In this document: positions 1 to 9,538 of the stretch, piece after piece
How the letters are laid out: each line of letters opens with the position of its first letter
Numbering within the stretch: position 1 is the first letter of the stretch
NCBI GenBank assembly: GCA_030038475.1
Contig: JASHOU010000010.1
Location: forward strand, 62,001-126,000
Length of the DNA: 64,000 nucleotides
Direction: 5' to 3'
DNA from: Terriglobales bacterium
Lineage (GTDB): Bacteria; Acidobacteriota; Terriglobia; Terriglobales; Acidobacteriaceae
Made by a program: the position numbers and the translations under genes
The notes under the pieces: generated by a model
Told to the model about the DNA's origin: nothing
What the model saw: only the letters and a program-made list of their open reading frames with translations
The model's database searches: none

Positions 1-1536
<1,536 letters not shown>

Positions 1537-1927
1537 AGAAAAACTCCTGGGTGCGAATTGGTGCCTGCTATTACTTTACTATGTGGGCAGACGAACTATT
1601 GGGTCGGGCGAACCCGGCGAGCGCAGAGGTTGAGTTTTAATTTGAAAAACACGCTGTCGGCAGCTAGCGGCCGGGACATTCCTTTGGGCACTTATCGGCA
1701 CGGCAGTGAAAACCGCGGAAAAACTTTCTGCTGCGGACCGCAAACCTCAGCGGCTGAAGCCGCTTTATAGCCGGAGTGTCCATCGCAGCGGTAAACCGCT
1801 GCGCCACCCAAAATCAGGCGCAACGTCGAGTTTTTCCGCAACCTCTGAAAGCTGCGCCGTTTCAAAACAGGCTCGCCGCAAGGTGTTTCAGCGGCGACTG
1901 AAGCTGTGCAGTTTCAAGACAGTTTCT
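1537..1927. repeat. Intergenic region with two GA/AA-loop palindromes (REP-like)
   Basis: This 391-base gap holds no convincing gene. It contains AGCGGCT-GA-AGCCGCT at 1749-1764 and a perfect 9-bp palindrome with an AA loop, CGCAGCGGT-AA-ACCGCTGCG, at 1784-1803. Both resemble the small palindromic repeats common between acidobacterial genes; a related unit with the same GA loop lies at 8577-8596. They could be remnants of REP elements mobilised by a TnpA-REP transposase or transcript-stabilising hairpins; none of these roles is shown here. Confidence 0.6.
1544..1548 (-). promoter_or_regulatory. Shine-Dalgarno site that sets the typA CTG start
   Basis: Read on the minus strand this is AGGAG, followed by seven bases and then CTG (1536-1534). 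No conventional start codon shares the frame, so this ribosome-binding site is the main evidence that translation begins at CTG. Confidence 0.6.
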
Positions 1928-2296
1928 TTATATTTCCGTCTCAACCTTCTGCCACTGTCCCGCGAGCAAGTTTAGCGGTGACACTTCGATCTTCAGCGAC
2001 CTCAGCCACTCCGCATCTTCCGGGATCGGAGGCGGCAGCTGATCTTCAGCAATTTCACACCACATGGTCGGGTGCATGTACCAGCCAGCGTAATGCTCGC
2101 TGTGTATGAGCCATCCATCCTCGTCGCCGTAGTGTTCCCATTGGTCAGGCGGGCAGCCCCAGGACGACATGGCTGCGCCGATGTGAACCTTTGTGGCCAT
2201 GACCACCTCACGGCCGCCCTTGTTTCGCACCGGCCCTCCACTGATCCACACCACGCGGTCGCGAGGAGCGGTCGAGATTGGTTGCCATTCCCTCAT
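1928..2296 (-). CDS. DUF551-like hypothetical protein
   Basis: 122 residues beginning MREWQPISTAPRDRVVWI, the 'WxPIxTAPxD' opening typical of DUF551 and related small proteins often found in phages or accessory regions. The rest is rich in Trp, His and Tyr (WEHYGDEDGWLIHSEHYAGWY) with no membrane segment or signal peptide. The start is supported by AAAGGT eight or nine bases upstream on the minus strand. It stands alone between typA and another small accessory gene. No biochemical function is known for the family, so the call is a family-resemblance call only. Confidence 0.6.
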   Translation of the reverse strand: MREWQPISTAPRDRVVWISGGPVRNKGGREVVMATKVHIGAAMSSWGCPPDQWEHYGDEDGWLIHSEHYAGWYMHPTMWCEIAEDQLPPPIPEDAEWLRSLKIEVSPLNLLAGQWQKVETEI

Positions 2297-2493
2297 GCAG
2301 GTTACCTTTCTGCGCTCGTTGTCTGTGCGCGTGGCGTCTCTGGCGCTCTTCGTCTTTACACTAGCCGTGCGCCGCGTTCTCGACGAGTGTCAACGGAAAT
2401 ACGATGCAGGCTGACGACACTCGACGAAGGTCCGATGCCCTATATCGGCTTTAGGTGGTCAGTCCGATCGTTCAGTTCTCTTATCGTCGGTTT

Positions 2494-2973
2494 TTATCGG
2501 GCACTTGATCTGGTAGGCAGGCGGCGTTTGCCACGTTGCTGCTGCGCACACGCCTGAATGGTGGGTGGAGGCAGGAGCTTGGGATCGGATGACGAGGGCG
2601 GAGTCGTCTCCGAATCTTGCTTCGGGTTCTTGTTACCGTTTCCATTGCCATGCAGGAGAGCCATGTTTGTGGAGGCGACCTGCATGGCGTAAAACAGGGC
2701 AGTAGCTTCCTTCGGCTCGATGCGGCGATGGAGCATCAGCTCGCAAACCTCGGAGATAGCGGACTGTATAGAGGCGGCGTTCTCGAGTGGAGGGAGATAG
2801 ACATGAGAGGAGCAGCCGTCCTCATTGTTGTTGATGTTGATTGGCGGCGGGCCCATTACCTTGTGATAGTGGCAAAATCGCTCGTCGCGGAGGGCGGGAG
2901 ATGTGCAGGGATCTCCGTTCATTAGTCGTTGTGCGCAAATCTTGACTGGAGGTTTGTCGGAAGAAGATGACAT
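2494..2973 (-). CDS. Cys/His-rich hypothetical protein
   Basis: 159 residues. The N-terminus has a pattern CAQRLMNGDPCTSPAL...FCHYH, i.e. two spaced Cys followed by C-H-x-H, which looks like a small metal-binding knuckle. Proteins with a similar 'G.PC..PA......C..H' opening occur repeatedly in Acidobacteriota as unannotated genes. The middle is helical and hydrophobic (AISEVCELMLHRRIEPKEATALFYAMQVAS) and the C-terminus is low-complexity, rich in Asn, Ser, Pro and basic residues. AAGGAG lies eight bases before the ATG, so expression is likely. Function unknown; DNA or RNA binding through the Cys/His cluster is possible but unproven. Confidence 0.6.
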   Translation of the reverse strand: MSSSSDKPPVKICAQRLMNGDPCTSPALRDERFCHYHKVMGPPPININNNEDGCSSHVYLPPLENAASIQSAISEVCELMLHRRIEPKEATALFYAMQVASTNMALLHGNGNGNKNPKQDSETTPPSSSDPKLLPPPTIQACAQQQRGKRRLPTRSSAR

Positions 2974-2975
2974 TA

Positions 2976-3040
2976 TGATTGCTCCTTGAATGATTGTTAC
3001 TTGATGATTGTTCTTGGCTGATGATTGCTGTTCTTCTTAT
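2976..3040. repeat. TGATTG-rich short repeats upstream of the Cys/His-rich gene
   Basis: TGATTGTT or TGATTGCT recurs about four times at irregular spacing just upstream of the gene that ends at 2494. The copies are AT-rich and degenerate. They could be a regulatory iteron-like array or simply replication slippage; nothing further can be said from the sequence. Confidence 0.4.
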
Positions 3041-3242
3041 TTTGCGTTTTGAAATCTGCTTGTTTGACGGGGTGAGAGTTTCGGCGGGATTTTTGTCCCC
3101 CCTAAGCTGTTCTAATTCCATGACTTAGGTGCAAACTCTTTCCGAGTAAATGATTGCACCGATTGTAGTGCAGTGTCAGTGACGGGTGGAACAGGAAAAA
3201 TGTGATGAAAAGAAGGTATTAGCACGCATTTGGCGGCATAGC

Positions 3243-4204
3243 TTAAGTTCTTGGACAGGCGGTCGGAGGAAAATTTGCTCGGTCTTTCCTCGCGACGATG
3301 GTGGCCTCGTGGGCGGCGTCAGCCTCAAGGATCCGACGTTGCAGGTCGTCGGTTCTTTCCAGCAGCAGTTTACTTTCGGCAATGTCAGCGAAGAACCGCT
3401 CCACGTAAGGCTTAATTGCCTCAAGCACCAGCAGCGCTATCGGTCCGAGGAGGCGTGCATCCCCGGCGAGAACCTAGGTTCGGGGCTGTAGGTATCAGTT
3501 TCCACATTGTGCTCTAGGTGGTTCTTGTACAGGTCAACCCAGGTCCCGTGAACTGCATGGGAGGGAATCCGCTGCATGCTCACGTACTGCTCCTCTCTAT
3601 TGAGGGCCTTCAGACGACTTCTGAGACCGCCTCCCCAGTCGCCATGCCTGCGCGCGGCGTCCTCGATCTTTACGCCTGAAGCGCAGCAAACATCACCTAT
3701 CGACTCTAGCATCCTCCGCTCGATAGGCAGGACTTCGCCGTTGCGGGCCGCCACATTGGCCTGAATGAGGTCGTATAGCTCGCGCTCGGGGCCCAAACTG
3801 AACTCGACGAATTGATCGAAGTATTTGTCATCGCTCGCCCGGATGAGGAACTCAAGATTGATGGCCGACTCCATGATTGAACGATTGAGTGCCGACACAA
3901 CCTCGGCGCGGTCGCCCTTCGCGCTCAATTGGACGACGACCAACATGAATTTACTGATCCTAACAAGCAGTCCCGCACAGATCGCTTGATTTCTGTTCCA
4001 ACCGCCCCTGGCTGTTGATGCCTCGTCCAAGATGTGCGCTGCGAGGTTTACGACGCTCATCGCCTCTTTATATAGCTCGAAGACGATGACGTTCAGCTTT
4101 TCTTCATCGATTTCGCCTGCGATGCCGCTTGTGTCCACTCGGGGGCTGAGCATCTTCTCAAGCGCTTCCGGCGTTCCCTCCGTCATTTCTTCTGGATACA
4201 TCAT
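3243..4204 (-). pseudogene. Frameshifted DUF5677-like protein gene
   Basis: The first open segment (4204 to 3437, 255 residues) carries a helical region of DUF5677 type, with NRSIMESAINLEFLIR and a late HAVHGTW motif. It ends abruptly with HASSDR. Shifting frame near 3465, where the minus strand reads CCGGGG, restores DARLLGPIALLVLEAIKPYVERFF followed by ADIAESKLLLERTDDLQRR and a stop at 3243. This is a natural C-terminal helix pair for the family. One base seems to be missing in a G run, so either the gene is a young pseudogene or the assembly has an indel. Function unknown; relatives are scattered in accessory regions and some are suspected defence or abortive-infection proteins. Confidence 0.65.
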
Positions 4205-4296
4205 CGGATGTGTTACCTCATCCTAAATATATCCCACTTCTACGCGCGCTTGATCCCGCTGTGGCGCCCTTCCGGGTGTGACGTACGCAATACGAA

Positions 4297-5115
4297 TCAG
4301 CACTCGTTGGCAGCATCGGCCAACCCCGCAGCAATTTCTCGACTTAGTTCCGACTTAGTTCTCAGGCGATACCAGAAGATGATCGCGATTAACGAAAACA
4401 TGAAGATGATGGTGGAGATGGCGTTGATCTCCGGGGTGATGCCGCGGCGGAGGCGTCCCCAGATTTCGAGCGGGAGGGTGTTGTCGCGGCCGATGAGGAA
4501 GAAGCTGACGGCGATTTCGTCCATGGAGAGGGTGAAGATGAGGAGCGCGGCGCCGATGATGGAGAGCTTGAGGTTGGGGACGGTGATGCGCCAGAAGGTT
4601 TGCCAGTAAGTCGCTCCTAAGTCGAGCGAAGCTTCTTCCTGGGCGCGGTTGAGTTTCTGCAGTCCGGCGAAGACTTCGGTGGTGGCGACGGAAATGAGCG
4701 CGGTGCCGTGGCCGAGGGTGATGGTTAACAGACTTAGTTTCATGTCGGCTACGCGAAAGAGCATTAGCAACGAAAGTCCGGTGATGATGCCGGGAAGAAT
4801 CAGCGGCAGAAGGACGAGGCGGCGGAAGAGAGCTTTGCCGGGAAATTGGGCGCGGTCGAGGGCCAGCGCGGCAGGGATCCCGAAGACGAGAGCGATCAGC
4901 ATTGCCGCCGCGGCCACTAAAAGACTGTTGAGGACGGAATCCCAGATGGGGCCATCGTTGAACAGGATGCGATACCAGTTGACGGTCAGGTCGTGTGGAG
5001 GGAAGCCTCCGACGCCTTGTCCGTTGAAAGAATAGAGGATGAGGACGGCGATGGGGAGATATAAGAAAGAGAAGACTGCGAGAGCGTGAAGCGTGAGGAG
5101 GCGGGGATTCTTCAT
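4297..5115 (-). CDS. potC: Spermidine/putrescine ABC transporter permease PotC
   Basis: Inner-membrane permease of the binding-protein-dependent transport family. About six membrane segments are visible, starting LHALAVFSFLYLPIAVLIL, and the EAA loop that docks to the ATPase reads EEASLDLGATYWQTFWRITVP. The TLSMDEIAVSFF segment is characteristic of PotC/PotI. The ATG at 5115 (MKNPRLL) is preferred over a GTG at 5133 because GGAG sits seven bases upstream of it. It is the last gene of the potD-A-B-C order read leftward and is separated from potB by about 190 bases of repeats. Known role: one half of the transmembrane channel for polyamine import. Length (272 residues) is normal. Confidence 0.9.
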   Translation of the reverse strand: MKNPRLLTLHALAVFSFLYLPIAVLILYSFNGQGVGGFPPHDLTVNWYRILFNDGPIWDSVLNSLLVAAAAMLIALVFGIPAALALDRAQFPGKALFRRLVLLPLILPGIITGLSLLMLFRVADMKLSLLTITLGHGTALISVATTEVFAGLQKLNRAQEEASLDLGATYWQTFWRITVPNLKLSIIGAALLIFTLSMDEIAVSFFLIGRDNTLPLEIWGRLRRGITPEINAISTIIFMFSLIAIIFWYRLRTKSELSREIAAGLADAANEC

Positions 5116-5305
5116 CGCTGCGCTCCAAAGCACGGGAAAAACGCCTTAAGGCGCCGGTCAAGAAAACAAAATGGGGAGGGATCCTTCGATAGCGCGGAAA
5201 TTCCGCTCCCCGCAACTCTCGCTCCACTCAGGATGACAGCGAGTTGTAGATGATCCGAGTCTAGATCGCCCGATGATCCGATCATTCGATCTCTCGATAG
5301 TTTCT
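5116..5305. repeat. Intergenic repeats between potB and potC
   Basis: Contains a unit running from GGGATCCTTCG (about 5178) to CTCAGGATGAC (about 5228). This resembles a dispersed bacterial intergenic repeat often seen as GTCATCCTGAG...GAAGGATC. It is followed by GATGATCCGA/GATCGCCCGATGATCCGATCATTCGATC words (5250-5300). The same 'CCCGATGATCCGATC' wording recurs at 15220. No gene is visible. Being inside an operon, the block could fold in the mRNA and affect potC output. Confidence 0.6.
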
Positions 5306-6154
5306 TCACGAGAAGCTCCATTTCTTTTCAAGGCGCTCGGAGAGGAAGATCAGAGCTAATACGAGCGCCAACATGCAGAGGGATATAGCGGCGCCGAGGG
5401 GCCAGTTATAGGCGGCTCCGAAGAGGCTGACGACGATGTTCGAGATCATGATGCCGCTCGGACCGCCGAGCAGGAGCGGGGCGAGAAAATCTCCGAGGCT
5501 AAGGACGAAGGCGAAGGTTGCTCCGGCGAGGACTCCTGGGATAGAGAGTGGGAAGATTACTCGCCAAAAGGTTTGCGCGGGAGTGGCTCCGAGATCATGC
5601 GAGGCTTCGACCAAGTTGCGGGGAATGTGCTCGAGCGAGGCATAGATGGGCAGAAAGGTAAATGGAGTATAGATGTGCGTTAAGGTCAGGACGACGGCAA
5701 ATGGGCTGTAGAGCAGAAAATCCAAGGGATGGCTGGTGAGGTGCACATATTGCAGCAGCGTGTTGAGTACACCGTCAGTGCCGAGAATTGTTTTCCAGGC
5801 GTAGGCGCGGACTAAGTAACTTACCCAGAGCGGAATAATGACTAATTGATAGTAAAGATCTTTGCGTCCTCCGGCGTAGAATGAGAGAAAGTAAGCGAGC
5901 GGATAACCCAGTAGCATAGAAAAGAACGTTACGCGGGCGGCGATCCACATGGAGCGGAGTAATGTCTGCCAGTAAACGGGCTTGGTGAGGAGTTCGCGGT
6001 AGTTATCGAGGTTCCAGGAGTGAACGATGGCTCCGGATTCGGAGACAGACCAGAAGCTGTAGCAGAACATCAGAAGATAAGGAACGAGCAAAAATAACGC
6101 GACCCAGACGAGCGGTGGAAGCGTGATGGCGGCGCGATAGACACGGGAGAACAT
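5306..6154 (-). CDS. potB: Spermidine/putrescine ABC transporter permease PotB
   Basis: 282-residue inner-membrane permease. Six membrane helices are visible, beginning LPPLVWVALFLLVPYLLMF, with the EAA loop VEASHDLGATPAQTFWRVIFPLS. FVLSLGDFLAPLLLGGP is a PotB/PotH hallmark. Its ATG overlaps the potA stop by one base (TAATG), so the two genes are translationally coupled. Pairs with PotC to form the polyamine channel energised by PotA. Confidence 0.91.
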   Translation of the reverse strand: MFSRVYRAAITLPPLVWVALFLLVPYLLMFCYSFWSVSESGAIVHSWNLDNYRELLTKPVYWQTLLRSMWIAARVTFFSMLLGYPLAYFLSFYAGGRKDLYYQLVIIPLWVSYLVRAYAWKTILGTDGVLNTLLQYVHLTSHPLDFLLYSPFAVVLTLTHIYTPFTFLPIYASLEHIPRNLVEASHDLGATPAQTFWRVIFPLSIPGVLAGATFAFVLSLGDFLAPLLLGGPSGIMISNIVVSLFGAAYNWPLGAAISLCMLALVLALIFLSERLEKKWSFS

Positions 6155-7284
6155 TATCGGCGATCCTCGGATCTGCGCACGGCGACGGCATCGCCGGTGG
6201 AGAATTCGAACTCAATGTCAGAATTGGAACTGGAGTTGGGCAAGTTGTGGCTAGCGGTGCGGATGGTGAGCATGAGTCCGGCGTCGGTCTCGACGCGCAG
6301 AAGGTCGGTTGCGCCGTGAAAGGCCTGGTCGCGAATAGTGGCGCGGAAACGAACTGCATTATTGCTTGCAGGAGACGAATTACTGACGACCGATGAAGAA
6401 GGGATTAGACGGATGCACTCTGGGCGAAGCGAGAAAAGTGCTGGGCCATCGGTCAGGGAAATGGGCCATTGCAGCGCGCCGCTGGTGGCGATACCTTGGC
6501 GAACTTCGGCGTGGAGTAAGTTTGTGTGTCCGATGAATTGCGCGGTGTAAGAGGTTGCGGGGCGGTTATAAATTTCGCGCGGACTGGCGACCTGCTCGAG
6601 TTCTCCCGAGCGCAACAGCGCGATGCGGTCGGACATGACCATCGCTTCCTCCTGATCGTGGGTAACGAAGATGAAGGTGATGCCGACCTCGCGCTGTAGC
6701 GCTTTGAGCTCGACCTGCATCTGGCGGCGCAGGTTGGCATCGAGCGCGGAGAGCGGTTCATCGAGCAGGAGCAGGCGCGGACGATTGACCAGGGCGCGGG
6801 CGAGGGCGATGCGCTGCTGCTGTCCGCCGCTGATTTTTGAGGGTTTCGATTTCGCGTAGGCCGACATTTTGACTTTGGCCAGCGCTTCGGCGACGCGCGA
6901 TTCGATTTCGGCGGTGGGGCGTTTGGCGATTGCCAATCCGTAGCCGACGTTTTGTTCGACGGTCATGTGCGGGAACAGCGCGTAGTGCTGGAAGACTGTG
7001 TTGACGCGGCGCCGGTAAGGAGGCTGCGTATCGAGACGTTCGCCGGTCATCCAGACCTCTCCGGCGGTGGGCTGCTCGAAGCCGGCGAGAATGCGGAGGA
7101 GCGTGGTTTTGCCGGAGCCGCTCTCACCGAGGATGGTGAGGAATTCGCCTTCGGCGATTTCGAGCGAGATGTCGCGCAGGACAATGTTTTTGCCGAAATG
7201 TTTGGCGACGTTACGGATCGAAAGCAGGGATGTGGCGGCTGGTTCAGTTTTGTTTGAGACTCCCTGTTCCATCATCGTTGCCAT
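6154..7284 (-). CDS. potA: Spermidine/putrescine ABC transporter ATP-binding protein PotA
   Basis: Cytoplasmic ATPase. Walker A is GESGSGKTTLLRILAG, the signature motif ISGGQQQRIALARAL, Walker B LLLLDEPLSALD, and the switch His is in FVTHDQEEAM. A C-terminal TOBE-like domain follows. ATG at 7284 (MATMMEQG, AGGA seven bases upstream) is chosen over an upstream start at 7335. The extra residues read ARTLLSAK and are translated from a dispersed hairpin repeat, not from PotA sequence. That leaves about 376 residues, normal for PotA. The gene follows potD after a 126-base spacer made entirely of repeats and overlaps potB. Confidence 0.93.
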   Translation of the reverse strand: MATMMEQGVSNKTEPAATSLLSIRNVAKHFGKNIVLRDISLEIAEGEFLTILGESGSGKTTLLRILAGFEQPTAGEVWMTGERLDTQPPYRRRVNTVFQHYALFPHMTVEQNVGYGLAIAKRPTAEIESRVAEALAKVKMSAYAKSKPSKISGGQQQRIALARALVNRPRLLLLDEPLSALDANLRRQMQVELKALQREVGITFIFVTHDQEEAMVMSDRIALLRSGELEQVASPREIYNRPATSYTAQFIGHTNLLHAEVRQGIATSGALQWPISLTDGPALFSLRPECIRLIPSSSVVSNSSPASNNAVRFRATIRDQAFHGATDLLRVETDAGLMLTIRTASHNLPNSSSNSDIEFEFSTGDAVAVRRSEDRR

Positions 7285-7311
7285 GCTTTCGTCCTGGCGC
7301 TGGCCACTTTT

Positions 7312-7331
7312 CGCGGACAGGAGTGTCCGCG
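7312..7331. repeat. Hairpin repeat CGCGGACA-ggag-TGTCCGCG
   Basis: Perfect 8-bp inverted repeat with a four-base loop, between potD and potA. In translation it yields ARTLLSAK or WRGHSCPR, peptides that turn up as spurious extensions of many acidobacterial genes, so it is a dispersed element. In this position it can form an intercistronic RNA hairpin. Confidence 0.75.
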
Positions 7332-7340
7332 CCACACTAG

Positions 7341-7410
7341 CCTTACCGCACCTGCCTTACCACACTTGTCTTGCCACAGTTGTCTTGCCACAGTTGTCTT
7401 GCCACACAGG
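7341..7410. repeat. Five tandem 14-bp units directly after potD
   Basis: Units at 7341, 7355, 7369, 7383 and 7397 share the form (c/t)CTT(a/g)CC(a/g)CAc/g-(c/t)TG. Units 3 and 4 are identical (TCTTGCCACAGTTG). The array ends one base before the potD stop codon. It is a young tandem expansion inside an operon spacer and is likely to vary in copy number between strains. Confidence 0.9.
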
Positions 7411-8475
7411 TTACTGGGTGGCTTTGACTTCGTTCCAAATCTCGTTGTACTTGGCGCGGCGCGGGACATTCTGCCAGAAATAGAGGCGCTTCTGGTAATT
7501 GTCCACGTCGTCGAGGTGCAGGTTCTTCACTTCGTCCGGTGTCATGAATTGGGCGGCGTGCGGATTAGCCGGGGTGTACCCGGTCACGTCGGTGACTTGT
7601 TTCTGCGTCTGCGCCTGAATCATGAACTCAAGAAACTTGTAAGCGAGATCTTTGTTTTCGCTGCCGGCGGTGATCATTAGGTGGTCGATCCAGCCGGTGG
7701 TGTTTTCTTTGGGAATGGTTTCGCCGATCGGGAAATTGGCTTTGCGCAACTGATTGGTCATCAGCGGCCAGCCCATGGCGATGACGACTTCGTGATTCTG
7801 AAACAAGTTAGTAAGTTCGCCGCCGGTTGACCAGATCTTGCGAATGTTTGGCTTCAGGGCGATCAGCTTCTTCTTGACGGCGTCGAGTTCTTCGTCGGTG
7901 AGGTTATAAAGATGAGCGGGATCGGGCTTGTCGTAGCCGAGCACCTGCGCGGCCATGTAGACGGTGGAGAGATCGTCCCACACGGAAACCTTTTCTTTCA
8001 GCTTCGGGTCCCAGAAGACGTTCCAGCTGTCGGGCGGCTGCGGGAACGCGGTGGTGTCGTAGATCATGGGATCGGGACCCCACATGAAGGGGACGCCATA
8101 GACTTCGCCTTTCACGCGAACCAGAGACAGCGAGGTGAGTTGAGGCGAAAGCTGGCCATAGCTGGAAACTTTCCCGAGATCGAGCGGAGCGGCAAGGCCG
8201 GAAGTGGCAATCATGGTGGCCACATCGCTTGAGGGCGAGATAATATCGTAGTTACCGGAGCTGCCGCCGCGAAGTTTGGCGACGAGTTCGTCGCTCGATC
8301 CCATGTAAGACGCCGAGACTTTGCAGTGGTTGGCGTCTTCGAACGCCTTGACGTAAGACGGATCGGCGTAGCCTTCCCACACGAGCAGGTTGAGGGTGGG
8401 AGTTTTATGGGAGCAGGATGCGGCGAAGAGGATTAGTAAGAGAGCGAACATTACCAGGATTGGTTTAGGCAACAT
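7411..8475 (-). CDS. potD: Polyamine-binding lipoprotein PotD
   Basis: Substrate-binding component of the PotABCD importer. The N-terminus MLPKPILVMFALLLILFAASC is a lipoprotein signal with lipobox FAASC, so the protein should be tethered to a membrane rather than free in the periplasm. LNLLVWEGYADPSYVKAFED and the GSSDELVAKLRGG segment are PotD/PotF features, as is VPFMWGPDPMIYD. C-terminal ligand-closing residues follow (TGWIDHLMIT, LEFMIQAQTQKQVTDVTGYTPAN). 354 residues, normal length. First transporter gene after the regulator. Whether it prefers putrescine or spermidine cannot be told here. Confidence 0.91.
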   Translation of the reverse strand: MLPKPILVMFALLLILFAASCSHKTPTLNLLVWEGYADPSYVKAFEDANHCKVSASYMGSSDELVAKLRGGSSGNYDIISPSSDVATMIATSGLAAPLDLGKVSSYGQLSPQLTSLSLVRVKGEVYGVPFMWGPDPMIYDTTAFPQPPDSWNVFWDPKLKEKVSVWDDLSTVYMAAQVLGYDKPDPAHLYNLTDEELDAVKKKLIALKPNIRKIWSTGGELTNLFQNHEVVIAMGWPLMTNQLRKANFPIGETIPKENTTGWIDHLMITAGSENKDLAYKFLEFMIQAQTQKQVTDVTGYTPANPHAAQFMTPDEVKNLHLDDVDNYQKRLYFWQNVPRRAKYNEIWNEVKATQ

Positions 8476-8693
8476 TTAGTTATTCTCCCTCGCGAATAAC
8501 AAGCCGAGATGCCGCAAATGTGAAAGCGGGTTATGGGTTCGTCCCTCCGGGACTTGAATCTTCATTGTTTCGCCCTCCCAGCGCTGAAGCGCTGGGCTAA
8601 GCTGTATCGCCCCTTCGGGGCTGGGTTTTCGGTGCGACACCTCATTCTTTCGGCCCCGTTTGACCCTCTCGCCTTCTTGTTGCTTCACACGCC
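8476..8693. repeat. REP-like palindromes between regulator and potD
   Basis: CCCAGCGCT-GA-AGCGCTGGG (8577-8596) is a perfect 9-bp stem with a GA loop, followed closely by GCCCC-ttc-GGGGC (about 8609-8621). The GA-loop form matches the unit at 1749-1764. No gene is visible in this spacer. Confidence 0.7.
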
Positions 8694-9497
8694 TCAAAAA
8701 GTCGGCGGAGTGTTGACCCACAACAGCCAGGTCTCGCTGCGGCCGGGATTTTTCCAGCGATGCGGGGTGGCGCTTTCAAAATAGAAGCTGTCACCGCGCT
8801 TCAGATGGTACTCCTCGCCGTCAAGTGCGATCTTCAACTCGCCGCGCAACACGAAAAGAAACTCCTCGCCTTCATGGGTGTAGGCCTCGCCGCTGCCGGC
8901 TGCCGGTTGGACGCGAAAAAGGTGTGGCTCCATGACTTTGTTACCCCAGGCCAGCAACTCCATGCGCACGCCCGGACCGGCGTCGAGCACTTTGCGTTTG
9001 GGCGGCCGCACCAATCGGGTATTCAATTCGGTGGCATCGAAAAAATCAAGGATGTTGGTGCGGTAGAAGCGTGCCAGCCTGCGCAGAGTTCCGACCGAAG
9101 CGGTCATTTGCGAGCGTTCGAGCGAACTGAGGAAGCCGATGGAAATACCCGCGGCCTTGGCGACCTGAGCGAGACCGAGGCGGCGCTGGGCGCGCAAGCG
9201 GCGCAAGCGAAGACCGATCGTCGTGTTAGCAATTCCGTTGGCGGCGGCAGGTTTGAGGATGCCTTCGCGCTTGAGCATCTGCACAATGGCGGCGGGATTC
9301 AGGCCGCGGACTTTGCGCAGGTAGCGCGCCTTCTTGAGCAAGCGCACGTCGTCGCTGGTGTAAAGGCGATAGCGGCTCTTGCTGCGCTCGGGACGCGCGA
9401 GGCCGACTCGTTCCCAGGCACGGATGGCGGAAGGAGAAATCCCCACCTGGCGCGCTACATCGCCGATTTTGAGATAGACGTGGCCGTCGCTCGGCAT
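8694..9497 (-). CDS. MerR-XRE-cupin three-module transcriptional regulator
   Basis: 267 residues with three recognisable parts. Residues about 8-75 are a MerR-type winged helix (YLKIGDVARQVGISPSAIRAWERVGL...YRLYTSDDVRLLKK). Residues about 93-150 are an XRE helix-turn-helix (LRRLRAQRRLGLAQVAKAAG, GFLSSLERSQMTAS). Residues about 165-265 are a cupin_2 sensor (HEGEEFLFVLRGELKI, GDSFYFESATPHRW). XRE-cupin is the layout of PuuR, the E. coli putrescine-responsive repressor; a MerR domain in front of it is unusual. The ATG at 9497 is chosen because everything upstream in this frame is antisense to the receptor gene. It sits at the head of potDABC and opposite the TonB receptor, so control of this amine locus is likely. 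The inducer is not known. Confidence 0.85.
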   Translation of the reverse strand: MPSDGHVYLKIGDVARQVGISPSAIRAWERVGLARPERSKSRYRLYTSDDVRLLKKARYLRKVRGLNPAAIVQMLKREGILKPAAANGIANTTIGLRLRRLRAQRRLGLAQVAKAAGISIGFLSSLERSQMTASVGTLRRLARFYRTNILDFFDATELNTRLVRPPKRKVLDAGPGVRMELLAWGNKVMEPHLFRVQPAAGSGEAYTHEGEEFLFVLRGELKIALDGEEYHLKRGDSFYFESATPHRWKNPGRSETWLLWVNTPPTF

Positions 9498-9538
9498 GAT
9501 CTGTGAATGGTCGCGCCGCGGGGATGCACTTTTTCCGC

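Noticed and set aside
2822-3121. A minus-strand frame upstream of the Cys/His-rich gene
   Set aside because: Overlaps that gene out of frame and is made of low-complexity Ser/Asn/Gln from the TGATTG repeats.
4355-5227. A 290-codon His/Arg-rich frame over potC
   Set aside because: Composition (runs of Arg, His, Pro) is that of an out-of-frame shadow; potC in the other frame has clear membrane helices and an EAA loop.
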